From Paracoccaceae bacterium (GTDB taxonomy: Bacteria; Pseudomonadota; Alphaproteobacteria; Rhodobacterales; Rhodobacteraceae): a DNA stretch of 64,000 nucleotides. Made by a program: the position numbers and the translations under genes. Below, piece after piece: positions 9,119 to 18,097 of the stretch. Each line of letters begins with the position of its first letter. Position 1 is the first letter of the stretch. The notes beneath the pieces were generated by a model that saw nothing but the letters and a program-made list of their open reading frames with translations, had not been told where the DNA came from and did not search any database. The DNA is taken from assembly GCA_024742455.1 (NCBI GenBank), contig JANSYL010000004.1, positions 149,972 through 213,971 of the forward strand, given 5' to 3'.

Positions 9119-10033
9119 ATGACCCGACCCCCCGTGCTGATCGCGGTGGCCGTTCTGGCCATTTTCGCGGCCCCGACCCCGTCCGACGCGCAGGAGCGCC
9201 AGACCATCGGCCAGGCCCGCCTGTTCACCAATGACGTGATCGGCGACGGCCGTGACCGGTGGCAGACCGGCGGCTACTGGGCGTCGGTGTTCCGGGGCGA
9301 GCCCTGGGAGGGCAGCCTGCCGACCCGACCGGGTGCCGTGATGGAATACCGGGTGCGCGGCGATATCCGGTCGCCCGAGGATCTGAACACCCCGAACCCC
9401 AATGACCGGCTTTACGCCGGCACATGGTGGCTGGGGGCGCATACCCATTTCGCGACCGGCGGGTTCGACGTGGCAGCCGGGCTCGACCTGGCGATCACCG
9501 GTGAACAATCCGGCCTCAGGCAGTTCCAGGGATGGCTGCATGACAGCCTGTCCTTTCCCCGTGTCGATATCGGCGCGCAGCAGATCGACAATCAGATGCG
9601 GCTGCATGGAACGGTCGAGGTCGCACGCGACCTGCGGTTCGGCGGTGGCGCGGTGCGCCCCTTCGTGGAATTGCAGGGCGGGGCCGAAACCATGGCCCGC
9701 GCCGGTCTTGACGTGACGCTCGGCAGCCTCGGCGAGGGCGGGCTGATGACGCGCGACCCGGTCACCGGTCACCGCGTTACCGCGATCGCAGATGATGACG
9801 GCGGTTGGTCGGCGATCTTCGGCGCCGACTACGCCTATGTCGACAGTTCGATCTTTCTGCCCGATACCCGCGGTCCCGCGCTGGAAGACACCCGTACCCG
9901 CCTGCGTGCGGGGGTGAATTACGGCTTCGGCGACAGCAACATCTTCTACGGTGTGACGTACCTGTCCGAGGAATTCGTCGGCCAGCGCGAGGGGCAGGTC
10001 GTGGGGGCCGTGACACTGGATTTCAGATTCTGA
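9119..10033 (+). CDS. LpxR-like outer-membrane protein (DUF2219 family)
   Basis: A 304-residue protein with a cleavable signal peptide (MTRPPVLIAVAVLAIFA, likely cut after SDAQ) and alternating hydrophobic strands ending in the aromatic residue F of TLDFRF, as in outer-membrane beta-barrels. The motif LFTNDVIGDGRDRWQTGG matches the start of LpxR lipid A 3-O-deacylases, which remove the 3'-acyloxyacyl group from lipid A. An enzymatic role here is inferred from family only; the catalytic residues were not verified. Confidence 0.7.
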   Translation: MTRPPVLIAVAVLAIFAAPTPSDAQERQTIGQARLFTNDVIGDGRDRWQTGGYWASVFRGEPWEGSLPTRPGAVMEYRVRGDIRSPEDLNTPNPNDRLYAGTWWLGAHTHFATGGFDVAAGLDLAITGEQSGLRQFQGWLHDSLSFPRVDIGAQQIDNQMRLHGTVEVARDLRFGGGAVRPFVELQGGAETMARAGLDVTLGSLGEGGLMTRDPVTGHRVTAIADDDGGWSAIFGADYAYVDSSIFLPDTRGPALEDTRTRLRAGVNYGFGDSNIFYGVTYLSEEFVGQREGQVVGAVTLDFRF

Positions 10034-10134
10034 GGCCCTGATTCGAAAGCCTGCTTCACAGGGCGAATCACTTCTGCTAGCCTGTGGATACAACGGCGAA
10101 GCAATCGCCGGGCGTAAAAAGATGAGGCGGGGCA

Positions 10135-11199
10135 ATGGGCACGGGCTTTCTGGGCGCGGTCATGATCGCATGGGCGCAGACCGAGATCGAAGGGTTTCCG
10201 GCAGAGACACAACAAGAACTGGCCGAAGGGATGACATGGGCCTGGCGCGGTCGCGCGCTGCCCCTGGACGGCGACGGCGCCGCGTTGATCCTGACCGCCA
10301 GCCGGGACCTTGACGATATCCGTTCCCGCGCGGCGCGCACGGTGTGCAAGATGCTGCACCGCCCTGCGCCCGGCCCCGCCGATCACATGCGCGACGACGA
10401 TGATGACCTGATGCGCGGCAGTTTCGTGGTCAGCGACGGCACCCGCTTTTTCACCGTGGTGCCCATCACGATCGAGGCCGGGGCCGACCCGGTGCTGATG
10501 TTCCCCGATTCCGCCCCGCCCAAGGGCAAGGTGCTGACCATCGTCCATTGCGCCGATCGTGCGCTGCGCCGTGCCCCGGCCGAACCGCCCACCGTGATCT
10601 GTTTCACCCCCGGCACGCGGCTGAGAACCGAGACCGGTGAGACCGCCATCGAGGACCTGTCGCCCGGGGATCGTATCCTGACCCGCGACAGCGGTCCGCA
10701 GGAGGTGCTGTGGAGCGGGCACCGCCGGATGTCGGGCGCGCGGCTGTTCGCGATGCCGGACCAGCGCCCGATCCGTTTGCGCAAGGGCGCCCTGGGCATC
10801 GACCGGCCCGATGCCGACCTGGTGGTCAGCCCCGAACACCGGGTGCTGGTCAAGGGCCGCGCCGCGCAGGACCTGTGGGGTGAACCCGAAGTGCTGGTGC
10901 GTGCCGCCGACCTGGTGGGCGACCGGTTCATCACCGTCGATCATTCCCTGCGCGAAACCTTCTACGTGCATCTTCTTCTTGAGCGCCATCAGGTGATCTG
11001 GGCCAACGGGCTTGAGGTGGAAACCTTCCACCCCGGCTTCATGGGGCTCGACACGCTGGACCGGCTGCAGCGTGACAGCCTGTTCGATCTGCGCCCCGAT
11101 CTGGCGCGCAACCCGCACCATTACGGGCCTGCCGCGCGCCGAATGGTCAGCCAGGCCGAGGCCGCGATCCTCAGGCACGGGACGGGCGCACCGCTCTAG
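10135..11199 (+). CDS. Hint-domain protein
   Basis: A 354-residue protein with a Hedgehog/intein-type (Hint) domain. The block begins at about residue 157 with VICFTPGTRLRTETGE (Cys as the candidate nucleophile), followed by IEDLSPGDRILTRDSG and later VVSPEHRVLVKG and LVGDRFITVDHS. Rhodobacteraceae encode many such Hint_2 proteins, often linked to secreted proteins, with no settled function. The N-terminal 150 residues carry no domain I recognise and no clear signal peptide. The protein may self-process at the Hint Cys, which is inference. Confidence 0.8.
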   Translation: MGTGFLGAVMIAWAQTEIEGFPAETQQELAEGMTWAWRGRALPLDGDGAALILTASRDLDDIRSRAARTVCKMLHRPAPGPADHMRDDDDDLMRGSFVVSDGTRFFTVVPITIEAGADPVLMFPDSAPPKGKVLTIVHCADRALRRAPAEPPTVICFTPGTRLRTETGETAIEDLSPGDRILTRDSGPQEVLWSGHRRMSGARLFAMPDQRPIRLRKGALGIDRPDADLVVSPEHRVLVKGRAAQDLWGEPEVLVRAADLVGDRFITVDHSLRETFYVHLLLERHQVIWANGLEVETFHPGFMGLDTLDRLQRDSLFDLRPDLARNPHHYGPAARRMVSQAEAAILRHGTGAPL

Positions 11200-11348
11200 C
11201 CGGTGGCAGAGGCTTCGCACGCTGCCCGTTTTCTGGGCAGGCGCCGCCTTTGCTGCCCGTTCGTTGCGCGCATCGCCCCGCCTTTCACCCGATCCGGCCC
11301 CGCGCATGGGCGCCCCCTTTTCCCCCGGATAAGCCCGTCGAACAGATC

Positions 11349-13250
11349 ATGGCAGGGACAGGGGCCACCGGCCCGGACGACGACACGGCGATCATGGACG
11401 ACACAGCGCATCACGACCGGGCCGGGGCGGGCGGCGGTGCCAGCCCGATCCGGACCTATCTTGAAACCCTGCATGCGACCCTCTTGCCCGATACCCGGGG
11501 CGCGGTTGCCGATTACATCCCCGAGCTCAGCAAGGCCTGCCCGGATGACCTTGTCATCACCATCGCGACAGTCGACGGCAAGCTTTACAGCGTGGGCGCT
11601 GCTCAGACCCCGTTTTCGATCCAGTCGATGTCGAAACCCTTTACCTATGGTTACGCGTTGCGCGAACACGGGCCCGAGCGGGTGTTGCAACAGGTGGGGG
11701 TCGAACCCACGGGCGAGGCGTTCAACGCCATCGTGCTGGATGATGTCAACAACCGCCCCTTCAACCCGATGGTCAATGCCGGGGCCATCGCGATCACCGA
11801 ACTGATCGAAGGCCCGACCGAGGCCGCCCGGATCCAGACGATGCTGAAGCTCTTCAGCGATATGGCCGGCCGACCGCTGGAGATCGACGAGGCGGTCTAT
11901 GCGTCCGAGCTGGAAACCGGCCACCGCAACCGGGCGATTGCCTACATGATGCTGAACTCCGGCATGATCCGCTCGGCCCCCGAGGATGTGCTGACGCTCT
12001 ATTTCAAGCAATGCGCGGTTCTGGTGACCTGTGAAGACATGGCGATGATGGCGGCAACGCTCGCGGCCGGGGGGCGCAACCCGCTGACCGGGGCCCAGGT
12101 GTTCGACCCCGACCATGTGCGCGATATCCTGACGCTGATGAGCACTTGCGGCATGTACAACTATGCCGGTCAATGGGCGTTCGAGGTGGGTATTCCGGCC
12201 AAGAGCGGTGTCGCCGGGGGCATTTTCGCCGTGATCCCGGGGCAGGCGGGCATCGCCGTCTATTCCCCGCCGCTCGACCCGCATGGCAATTCGATCCGCG
12301 GGGTGGAGGCGTGCAAGGCGCTGAGCCGCGAGTTCTCGCTCCATTCCTTCGCTGATCATACCCGGGTGGCCACGACCATCCGCCGCGAGGTGCGCGGCAG
12401 CGAGGTGACATCGAAACGGCTGCGGTCAGGGGCGGAGCGCGAATTGCTGGCCCGGACCGGCGACCGGATCGTGATGCTGGAGGTGCAGGGCGCGCTTTAT
12501 TTCGGGTCGACCGAGCTTCTGATCCGCCGCATGGCCGAGGTGACGGCCGATTGCGCCGACCTGATCGTCGATTTCAAGCGTGTCTCCTTCGCCGATGCCC
12601 CGGCCAAGCGGCTGATCGAACAGGCGGTGCGGGGCTTTCCCCATGGCGAAAAGACCCTGACCTTTGCCGGGATCGCGCCGGGTGGTCCGCTTGACGACCT
12701 GCAGGCGCGGCTGAAGGATGCCGGGCTGCACGTGGCTGACGACCATGATACCGCGCTGGAACACTGCGAGGCGCGGCTGCTGGACCGGTTCGTGGAAACC
12801 GCCGATACGACGCAGTTCTCGCTTGGCAAGCTGGACCTGTTCGCGGGGCTCGGACGGGCCGAGCTGGCCGCGCTGGAACGGGTGGTGGTGCCGTTCCATT
12901 ACGAACCCGATGATATCGTCGTGCGTCAGGGGGATCGCGCGGTGATGTTCTACGTTGTGGCCAGCGGCGCGGTGCGGGTGTCGATCGCCATCGCCGACGG
13001 ATCGCATCGCCGCCTTGCCTCGATCGGACCGGGGCAGGGTTTTGGCGAGATCGCGCTGGTCGAGGACGCGACGCGCACGGCGGACGTCTATGCCGAGGAA
13101 CGCACGGTATGCTACGGTTTTCCGGTGGAGGCCGTGCGCGATCTGGGTCGCGACCACCGCGATCTTCTGGCCACGATCCTGGGCAACATGGTTCGCAACC
13201 TGACCGCGCGGCTGGGCCAGGCCAATGAAGAGATCCGCGCGCTGCTGTGA
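11349..13250 (+). CDS. glsA: Glutaminase A fused to STAS and cyclic-nucleotide-binding domains
   Basis: A 633-residue three-domain protein. The first 300 or so residues are a serine-type glutaminase (glutamine to glutamate plus ammonia), with the S-x-x-K active site in FSIQSMSKPFTYGYAL and FNPMVNAGAIAI. A STAS-like domain follows (VMLEVQGALYFGS ... LIVDFKRVSFADA), then a CRP-type cNMP domain (YEPDDIVVRQGD ... GFGEIALVEDATRTADVY). The added domains suggest regulation by a partner and a nucleotide ligand. ATG 11349 was used; ATG 11394 is also possible because neither has a strong ribosome site. Confidence 0.9.
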   Translation: MAGTGATGPDDDTAIMDDTAHHDRAGAGGGASPIRTYLETLHATLLPDTRGAVADYIPELSKACPDDLVITIATVDGKLYSVGAAQTPFSIQSMSKPFTYGYALREHGPERVLQQVGVEPTGEAFNAIVLDDVNNRPFNPMVNAGAIAITELIEGPTEAARIQTMLKLFSDMAGRPLEIDEAVYASELETGHRNRAIAYMMLNSGMIRSAPEDVLTLYFKQCAVLVTCEDMAMMAATLAAGGRNPLTGAQVFDPDHVRDILTLMSTCGMYNYAGQWAFEVGIPAKSGVAGGIFAVIPGQAGIAVYSPPLDPHGNSIRGVEACKALSREFSLHSFADHTRVATTIRREVRGSEVTSKRLRSGAERELLARTGDRIVMLEVQGALYFGSTELLIRRMAEVTADCADLIVDFKRVSFADAPAKRLIEQAVRGFPHGEKTLTFAGIAPGGPLDDLQARLKDAGLHVADDHDTALEHCEARLLDRFVETADTTQFSLGKLDLFAGLGRAELAALERVVVPFHYEPDDIVVRQGDRAVMFYVVASGAVRVSIAIADGSHRRLASIGPGQGFGEIALVEDATRTADVYAEERTVCYGFPVEAVRDLGRDHRDLLATILGNMVRNLTARLGQANEEIRALL

Positions 13251-13420
13251 CCGAGATCCGGTGACACGCAGTTGACACTGGCCTTGCAATCGCTAAAAGC
13301 CCGGCATCGCTGGCCCACGGGGCGGCGTTTTCATTGGTGTTGGTGGCCCCCGCAAGGGGATGCCTGTCGGCCGAAAGGCAAAGGACAACGCCCTTCGCAA
13401 CAGCAGAAGGAGATCAGACG

Positions 13421-14041
13421 GTGACCAAACGCACCTCTGCCAAGTACAAGATCGACCGCCGGATGGGCGAAAACATCTGGGGCCGCCCGAAATCCCCCGT
13501 CAACAAGCGCGAATACGGCCCTGGCCAGCACGGCCAGCGCCGCAAGGGCAAGATGTCGGATTTCGGCCTGCAGCTGCGCGCCAAGCAGAAACTCAAAGGC
13601 TACTACGGCGACCTGACCGAGAAACAGTTCCGCCGCATCTATGCCGAGGCCGAGCGGGTGAAGGGCGACACCGGTGAGAACCTGATCGGCCTTCTGGAAC
13701 GCCGCCTGGACGCCGTGGTCTACCGCGCGAAATTCGTGCCGACCATGTTCGCCGCGCGCCAGTTCGTGAACCACGGCCACGTCAAGGTGAACGGCCAGCG
13801 CGTCAACATCCCGTCTTACCGTGTGAAGGAAGGCGATGTGATCGAGGTGCGTGACAAGTCCAAGCAGATGGCCGTGCTGCTGGAGGCCGTGCAACTGGCC
13901 GAACGCGACGTGCCCGATTACATCGACGCCGATCATTCCAAGATGACCGCCACCTTCGTGCGCACCCCGGGCCTGGGCGATGTGCCCTATCCGGTGATGA
14001 TGGAGCCGAACCTCGTCATCGAATACTACGCCCAGAACTGA
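13421..14041 (+). CDS. rpsD: 30S ribosomal protein S4
   Basis: A 206-residue primary rRNA-binding protein of the small subunit. Seen: the [19 protein letters not shown] opening, the [14 protein letters not shown] segment, and an S4 domain ([11 protein letters not shown] ... [16 protein letters not shown]). The GTG at 13421 is chosen because AGAAGGAG sits 8 bases upstream and the product then has normal S4 length. It stands alone, not in the alpha operon, as is usual in alphaproteobacteria. Confidence 0.97.
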   Translation: MTKRTSAKYKIDRRMGENIWGRPKSPVNKREYGPGQHGQRRKGKMSDFGLQLRAKQKLKGYYGDLTEKQFRRIYAEAERVKGDTGENLIGLLERRLDAVVYRAKFVPTMFAARQFVNHGHVKVNGQRVNIPSYRVKEGDVIEVRDKSKQMAVLLEAVQLAERDVPDYIDADHSKMTATFVRTPGLGDVPYPVMMEPNLVIEYYAQN

Positions 14042-14068
14042 TCTGGACGCGGAATATGGTTCGAAAGG

Positions 14069-14092
14069 GCCGCCCCAAGGGGCGGCTTTTTC
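14069..14092 (+). terminator. Intrinsic terminator of rpsD
   Basis: GCCGCCCC-AA-GGGGCGGC followed by TTTTTC, 28 bases after the rpsD stop. This is a textbook rho-independent terminator. Confidence 0.9.
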
Positions 14093-14287
14093 ATGTCCGG
14101 GGCACGGGGCAGGGCGCTATCAGGATCGAGCATTCCTGCAAGTCATTGTCTGGATTTACAATTGCGGGGTTCTTTGCCCTTTCGAAAGTGATCTTGACCC
14201 GGCTTTGCCCACCGCCCGCCCGCCCCTGTGCGCCAGCGCACCCTTCGCCCTCTCGCCAAGGCGCGGGCTTTGGATTAGACGACGCCG

Positions 14288-15541
14288 ATGGCATTGGGCG
14301 ACCGATTGAACACCGTGACCTTGGAACAGGCCAAGGGGCTGCCGCGCTGGCGGCAACCCGTGGCGCTTCTGGCGGTCATGGCCTTCGCGATGCCGGTGGC
14401 CTTTGCCACCTGGTCGGCGCTGCTGAACAATTTCGTCATCGAGATGGCGGGGTTCGACGGGGCCGATATCGGGTGGCTGCACACGGTGCGGGAAATCCCC
14501 GGGTTTCTGGCCATCGCGGTGATCCTGCTGATCATCTTCATCCGCGAACAGGTGCTGGCACTGATCTCCTTGATCCTGCTGGGCGTGGCGACCGCGCTGA
14601 CGGCGCAATTCCCGAGCCTTGGTGGATTGCTGTTCATCACGCTGCTCAGTTCCATCGGGTTCCATTACTACGAGACCGTCAACCAGTCGCTGCAGCTGCA
14701 ATGGCTGGACAAGAAGACCGCGCCGCAAACGCTGGGCTGGCTGCTGGCCGTGGGGTCGGGAGCGACGCTGCTGGTCTATGCGGCAATCGTGACGACCTGG
14801 CGGGCCTTCGACCTGAGCTATGACCTGGTCTACTGGATCGCAGGCGGGACGACGGCGCTGATCGCGGCGGCCTCGTTGCTGATCTTTCCGCAATTCGAAA
14901 GCCCGAACGCCCAGACCAAGCGAATGGTATTGCGCCGACGCTACTGGCTCTATTACGCGCTGCAGTTCATGTCGGGTGCGCGGCGGCAGATTTTCGTGGT
15001 CTTTGCCGCCTTCATGATGGTCGAACGCTACGGGTTCGACGTGCATCAGATCACCGCGCTGATCATGGTGACGCTGATGGCCAATATGATCCTTGCCCCG
15101 CTTCTAGGGCGGGTGGTGTCCTTTTTCGGGGAACGCGCAGCGCTGATCGTGGAATATGCCGGGCTGGCGGGGATTTTCCTGCTTTATGCCGGGCTTTACG
15201 TCTATGACTGGGGGCCGGTGACGGCCGGTATTCTTTACGTGCTGAACAACATCTTTTTCGCGCTGGCGCTGGCCATCAAGACCTATTTCCAGAAAATCGC
15301 CGACCCCGCTGATATTGCACCGACGGCGGCCGTGGCCTTCACCATCAACCATATCGCGGCGGTGTTCCTGCCTGCCGCGCTGGGCTATCTGTGGCTGACC
15401 TCGCCCATAAGTGTGTATCTGCTGGCGGCGGGCATGGCGGGTATCTCGCTGATCCTTTCGCTGTTCGTGCCGCGCCATCCCGAACCGGGGCGCGAGACCG
15501 TGTTCGTGCCGCTCGCCGTGCGCCCGACTCCTGCGGAATGA
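14288..15541 (+). CDS. MFS transporter
   Basis: A 417-residue major-facilitator-type carrier with about twelve hydrophobic segments and a charged central loop (FPQFESPNAQTKRMVLRRRY). The substrate is not deducible. The stop overlaps the prmA start (ATGA), so the two are probably co-transcribed. The roughly 245-base gap after rpsD holds only the terminator and unremarkable sequence. Confidence 0.8.
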   Translation: MALGDRLNTVTLEQAKGLPRWRQPVALLAVMAFAMPVAFATWSALLNNFVIEMAGFDGADIGWLHTVREIPGFLAIAVILLIIFIREQVLALISLILLGVATALTAQFPSLGGLLFITLLSSIGFHYYETVNQSLQLQWLDKKTAPQTLGWLLAVGSGATLLVYAAIVTTWRAFDLSYDLVYWIAGGTTALIAAASLLIFPQFESPNAQTKRMVLRRRYWLYYALQFMSGARRQIFVVFAAFMMVERYGFDVHQITALIMVTLMANMILAPLLGRVVSFFGERAALIVEYAGLAGIFLLYAGLYVYDWGPVTAGILYVLNNIFFALALAIKTYFQKIADPADIAPTAAVAFTINHIAAVFLPAALGYLWLTSPISVYLLAAGMAGISLILSLFVPRHPEPGRETVFVPLAVRPTPAE

Positions 15542-15561
15542 CCATGACCATGACCATGACC
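15538..15561 (+). repeat. Four tandem ATGACC hexamers on the prmA start
   Basis: The unit ATGACC is repeated four times from 15538, so four in-frame ATG codons (15538, 15544, 15550, 15556) open prmA, encoding Met-Thr repeats. The first overlaps the stop codon of the MFS gene. Confidence 0.9.
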
Positions 15562-16425
15562 ACGATCACCGCCTTCACCATCCTGCCCGGAAAGTCGCCC
15601 GCCGAGGCGCTGGGCGCGGCCCTGGAAGAGATCGATCCGGTCCCCACGGGCATCGGCGTTTTCGAGATCGAGGACGGATCCGGGATGTGGGAAGTCGGCG
15701 CCTATTTCACGGAAAGCCCTGACGAGATCGCGCTGGCGATCCTGGCCGCCGCCCATGGCGCGCAGCCCTTCGTGGTCTCGGAATTGCCCGAAACCGACTG
15801 GGTCGCGCATGTGCGCCGTGCGCTGCATCCGGTCGAGGCGGGGCGGTTCTTTGTCTATGGCAGCCATGATGCCGACAAGCTGCCCGACGGGCGGGTGGGC
15901 CTGCATATCGAGGCGGCGATGGCATTCGGCACGGGGCATCACGGCACGACACAGGGCTGCCTTGAGGCATTCGATGCGCTGCTGTCGGACGGGGTGCGGC
16001 CGGCAAGTGTCGCCGATATCGGATGCGGCACCGCCGTTCTGGCGATCGCGGCGGCGAAAGAACTGCCCGGATCGGTCATCGCCTCGGATATCGACGCCGT
16101 CGCGGTCGAGGTGGCGACGGCCAATGCGGCGGCCAATGGCGTGGCGGACCATGTACATTGCATCGAGGCTGCGGGGTTCGATCACCCCGACCTGGCTGCT
16201 GCCGCACCCTTTGGCCTGGTCTTCGCCAATATCCTCAAGCCGCCGCTGATCGCGCTTGCCCCGGATATGGCGGCCCATATCGCCCCTGGCGGCACCGCGA
16301 TCCTGTCGGGGCTGCTGACGGATCAGGCGGCGGATGTGCTGGCCGCCTATCGCGCGCAGGGCTTTGACCTGGTTGCCCGGCGCGACCTTGGGGAATGGGC
16401 GACGCTGACGCTGACACGGGTTTGA
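15538..16425 (+). CDS. prmA: Ribosomal protein L11 methyltransferase
   Basis: An enzyme of up to 295 residues that trimethylates ribosomal protein L11 with S-adenosylmethionine. Seen: HIEAAMAFGTGHHGTTQGCL, the SAM-binding motif SVADIGCGTAVLAIAAAKEL, and the methyltransferase motif FANILKPPLIALAPDM. The exact start is ambiguous among four in-frame ATGs within a hexamer repeat; the first overlaps the upstream MFS stop and was used. Confidence 0.93.
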   Translation: MTMTMTMTTITAFTILPGKSPAEALGAALEEIDPVPTGIGVFEIEDGSGMWEVGAYFTESPDEIALAILAAAHGAQPFVVSELPETDWVAHVRRALHPVEAGRFFVYGSHDADKLPDGRVGLHIEAAMAFGTGHHGTTQGCLEAFDALLSDGVRPASVADIGCGTAVLAIAAAKELPGSVIASDIDAVAVEVATANAAANGVADHVHCIEAAGFDHPDLAAAAPFGLVFANILKPPLIALAPDMAAHIAPGGTAILSGLLTDQAADVLAAYRAQGFDLVARRDLGEWATLTLTRV

Positions 16426-16562
16426 CCGGGTTCTGACCGGGGCCTGATCCGGGCGTGAGGGTAACTTGGCGTGAACGAATTGTTTCCGCCCAAAGCCTGC
16501 AAATCGACACAATAACCGGCTATTTGCCCGGAAAAGGCACAAAAGCCCCTGAGAAGAGCGGT

Positions 16563-16931
16563 ATGTCCGACGATCACGAAGCCTTCGCCGCGCGACTGGA
16601 GCGCATCAAGGCGGCCCAGAATTACCGGGCCGGCCGACCGGTGATGGTGCGGCCTGACGGCTTGATCGTGCCGCGCGATCCGCAGCCGCGCCTGCGGTTC
16701 GTGTTTCCGCTGAAGGGTCTGATCATCGCCTTCTGCGCCGCCGTCGCCGTGAAGGCCTACCTGATCTGGTTCCTGGGCGGTGACACCTATTCGGTCGCGG
16801 TGATGAGCCTGTTGAACGGGTCGCCCCTGGAACAGGTTGCCGGTCAGATCCTGGCGCCTGACGGCGTGTCGCTGTGGCTGGTCGGAAAATACGAGACTCT
16901 GGCCTTCTTCCTCACCGAGATGCGCGGCTGA
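16563..16931 (+). CDS. Conserved hypothetical membrane protein
   Basis: A 122-residue protein with an acidic/basic N-terminal segment (MSDDHEAFAARLERIKAAQ), one hydrophobic helix at about residues 50-70 (PLKGLIIAFCAAVAVKAYL) and a short C-terminal domain. It is probably a single-span inner-membrane protein. I do not recognise the family. It converges on the DUF1127 gene. Confidence 0.65.
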   Translation: MSDDHEAFAARLERIKAAQNYRAGRPVMVRPDGLIVPRDPQPRLRFVFPLKGLIIAFCAAVAVKAYLIWFLGGDTYSVAVMSLLNGSPLEQVAGQILAPDGVSLWLVGKYETLAFFLTEMRG

Positions 16932-16960
16932 CACGCCGCCGGCACTTGCACTCCGACACG

Positions 16961-16987
16961 AAAAAGGCGCCCCGTCAGCGGGGCGCC
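16961..16987 (-). terminator. Terminator of the DUF1127 gene
   Basis: GGCGCCCC/GGGGCGCC with a 6-base loop. Read on the minus strand it is followed by TTTTT, so it ends the DUF1127 transcript. Confidence 0.85.
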
Positions 16988-17012
16988 CAATGCCTTCGGA
17001 CATCTGCCGGAC

Positions 17013-17219
17013 TTAGCGCGCGATGCGCCCGCCTGCGGCGATGTTTTCGATATCGCTGCGCACCAGGCCCAGATCGGCCAATTCGCGGTCCGACAGGCGC
17101 GACAGCGAGTTGCGGGTCACGCGGGCGTCGTTCCAGGACACCAGTTTGCCGACGATATCGGCAAGGACACGGGTGGCGCTGAAGCCGGCGCCAACGGAGC
17201 GGTTCGTGATGATGGCCAT
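17013..17219 (-). CDS. DUF1127 domain protein
   Basis: A 68-residue basic protein. The C-terminal half, NSLSRLSDRELADLGLVRSD, is the YjiS-like DUF1127 motif. Such small Arg-rich proteins are abundant in alphaproteobacteria, and several have been linked to RNA turnover and to phosphate or stress responses. The specific role of this one is unknown. It has its own terminator and a long upstream gap with palindromes, consistent with an independently regulated gene. Confidence 0.85.
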   Translation of the reverse strand: MAIITNRSVGAGFSATRVLADIVGKLVSWNDARVTRNSLSRLSDRELADLGLVRSDIENIAAGGRIAR

Positions 17220-17321
17220 CGGTCTCTTCCTTCCGATCGTCGATGATAAGGGGGCGGGTCATCCCGCCGGTCACAGGCTGGCAGCTAGGGAGATGGCGCG
17301 CGCGAAACAAGTCGCATTTTG

Positions 17322-17338
17322 TGCATGGAACCCATGCA
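17322..17338. promoter_or_regulatory. Palindrome TGCATGG-N3-CCATGCA
   Basis: A perfect 7-bp inverted repeat with a 3-bp centre, about 100 bp ahead of the DUF1127 start. It is followed by a related half-like sequence, TTTGCGCATG. The size and symmetry fit a dimeric repressor or activator site. The factor is unknown. Confidence 0.45.
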
Positions 17339-17495
17339 ATTTGCGCATGTCGAAATTCGCCGATAACCGTCTGTGATATAAGCGAAAATTGGCCGATGAC
17401 ATGTCGCAATCGGATACGGAAACGACGCTTTTGGACGCCCCGTTTCCGCCCCCGCCGCGCGCCGGGTATGGCCCTGCCGCGCGGGACGGAAGAAG

Positions 17496-17510
17496 TGTCG
17501 ATATTCGACA
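17496..17510. promoter_or_regulatory. Palindrome TGTCGA-TAT-TCGACA
   Basis: A perfect 6-bp inverted repeat with a 3-bp centre, about 85 bp ahead of ruvC. It may be an operator; no family is assigned. Confidence 0.35.
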
Positions 17511-17524
17511 TCGACCTAGGAAAT

Positions 17525-17539
17525 GTTCGCGTTTCGTGC
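17525..17539 (+). promoter_or_regulatory. Imperfect LexA (SOS) box upstream of ruvC
   Basis: GTTC-N7-GTGC resembles the alphaproteobacterial LexA direct repeat GTTC-N7-GTTC with one mismatch, 54 bp ahead of the ruvC ATG. ruvCAB is often SOS-regulated, so the position makes sense, but the match is short and imperfect. Confidence 0.3.
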
Positions 17540-17593
17540 TAGTGATGCAAAATCGCCGCAGGATAACCAAAAGCAAGCGGGCAGTGGGACGGG

Positions 17594-18097
17594 ATGCGCA
17601 TCATCGGGATTGATCCGGGCCTCAGAAGGCTTGGCTGGGGGGTGATCGAGGCCGAATCGGGCCGTCTCCGTCATGTTGCCAACGGGGTCTGCGTCACCGG
17701 TGCGGGTGACCTGGCGCTGCGGTTGTTGCAGTTGCACGATGCGTTGTCCGAGGTGGTGGCCCGGTTCGCGCCCGAAGCGGCCGCCGTCGAACAGACCTTC
17801 GTGAACCGCGACGGGGCCGGGACGCTGAAACTGGGCCAGGCGCGGGGGGTGGCGATGCTGGTGCCTGCGCGCGCGGGTCTGCCGGTGGCCGAATACGCCC
17901 CCAATGCCGTGAAGAAGGCCGTGGTGGGTGTGGGCCATGCCGACAAACGCCAGGTCGACCACATGGTGCGGCTGCAATTGCCGGGCGCGGTGCCCGAGGG
18001 GGCGGATGCGGCGGACGCGCTGGCCATTGCCCTGTGTCATGCCTTTCACGCGCAATCGGCGGCCCGGCTGGCGGTCGCGGTCGGGGGTGCGCGATGA
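17594..18097 (+). CDS. ruvC: Holliday-junction resolvase RuvC
   Basis: A 167-residue endonuclease that cuts Holliday junctions in the RuvABC resolvasome. Seen: [19 protein letters not shown] with the catalytic Asp at residue 7, the acidic residue in [20 protein letters not shown], and the C-terminal [13 protein letters not shown] with further catalytic Asp residues. The stop overlaps ruvA by 4 nt (ATGA). Confidence 0.96.
   Translation: MRIIGIDPGLRRLGWGVIEAESGRLRHVANGVCVTGAGDLALRLLQLHDALSEVVARFAPEAAAVEQTFVNRDGAGTLKLGQARGVAMLVPARAGLPVAEYAPNAVKKAVVGVGHADKRQVDHMVRLQLPGAVPEGADAADALAIALCHAFHAQSAARLAVAVGGAR

Larger units (their letters stand above)
17220..17593. other. Gene-free 374-bp divergent region (DUF1127/ruvC)
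   Basis: I see no convincing gene here. The stretch is locally AT-rich around 17310-17400 and contains TGATATAAG, which could be a -10 element. It also holds two perfect short palindromes and an imperfect LexA-like repeat near ruvC, each listed separately. Confidence 0.7.

Noticed and set aside
7286..10135. Minus-strand open frame of 949 codons opposite nrdJ and the LpxR-like gene
   Set aside because: It is rich in His, Arg, Gly and Pro without domains and lies opposite well-supported genes; it is an antisense shadow of high-GC codon use.
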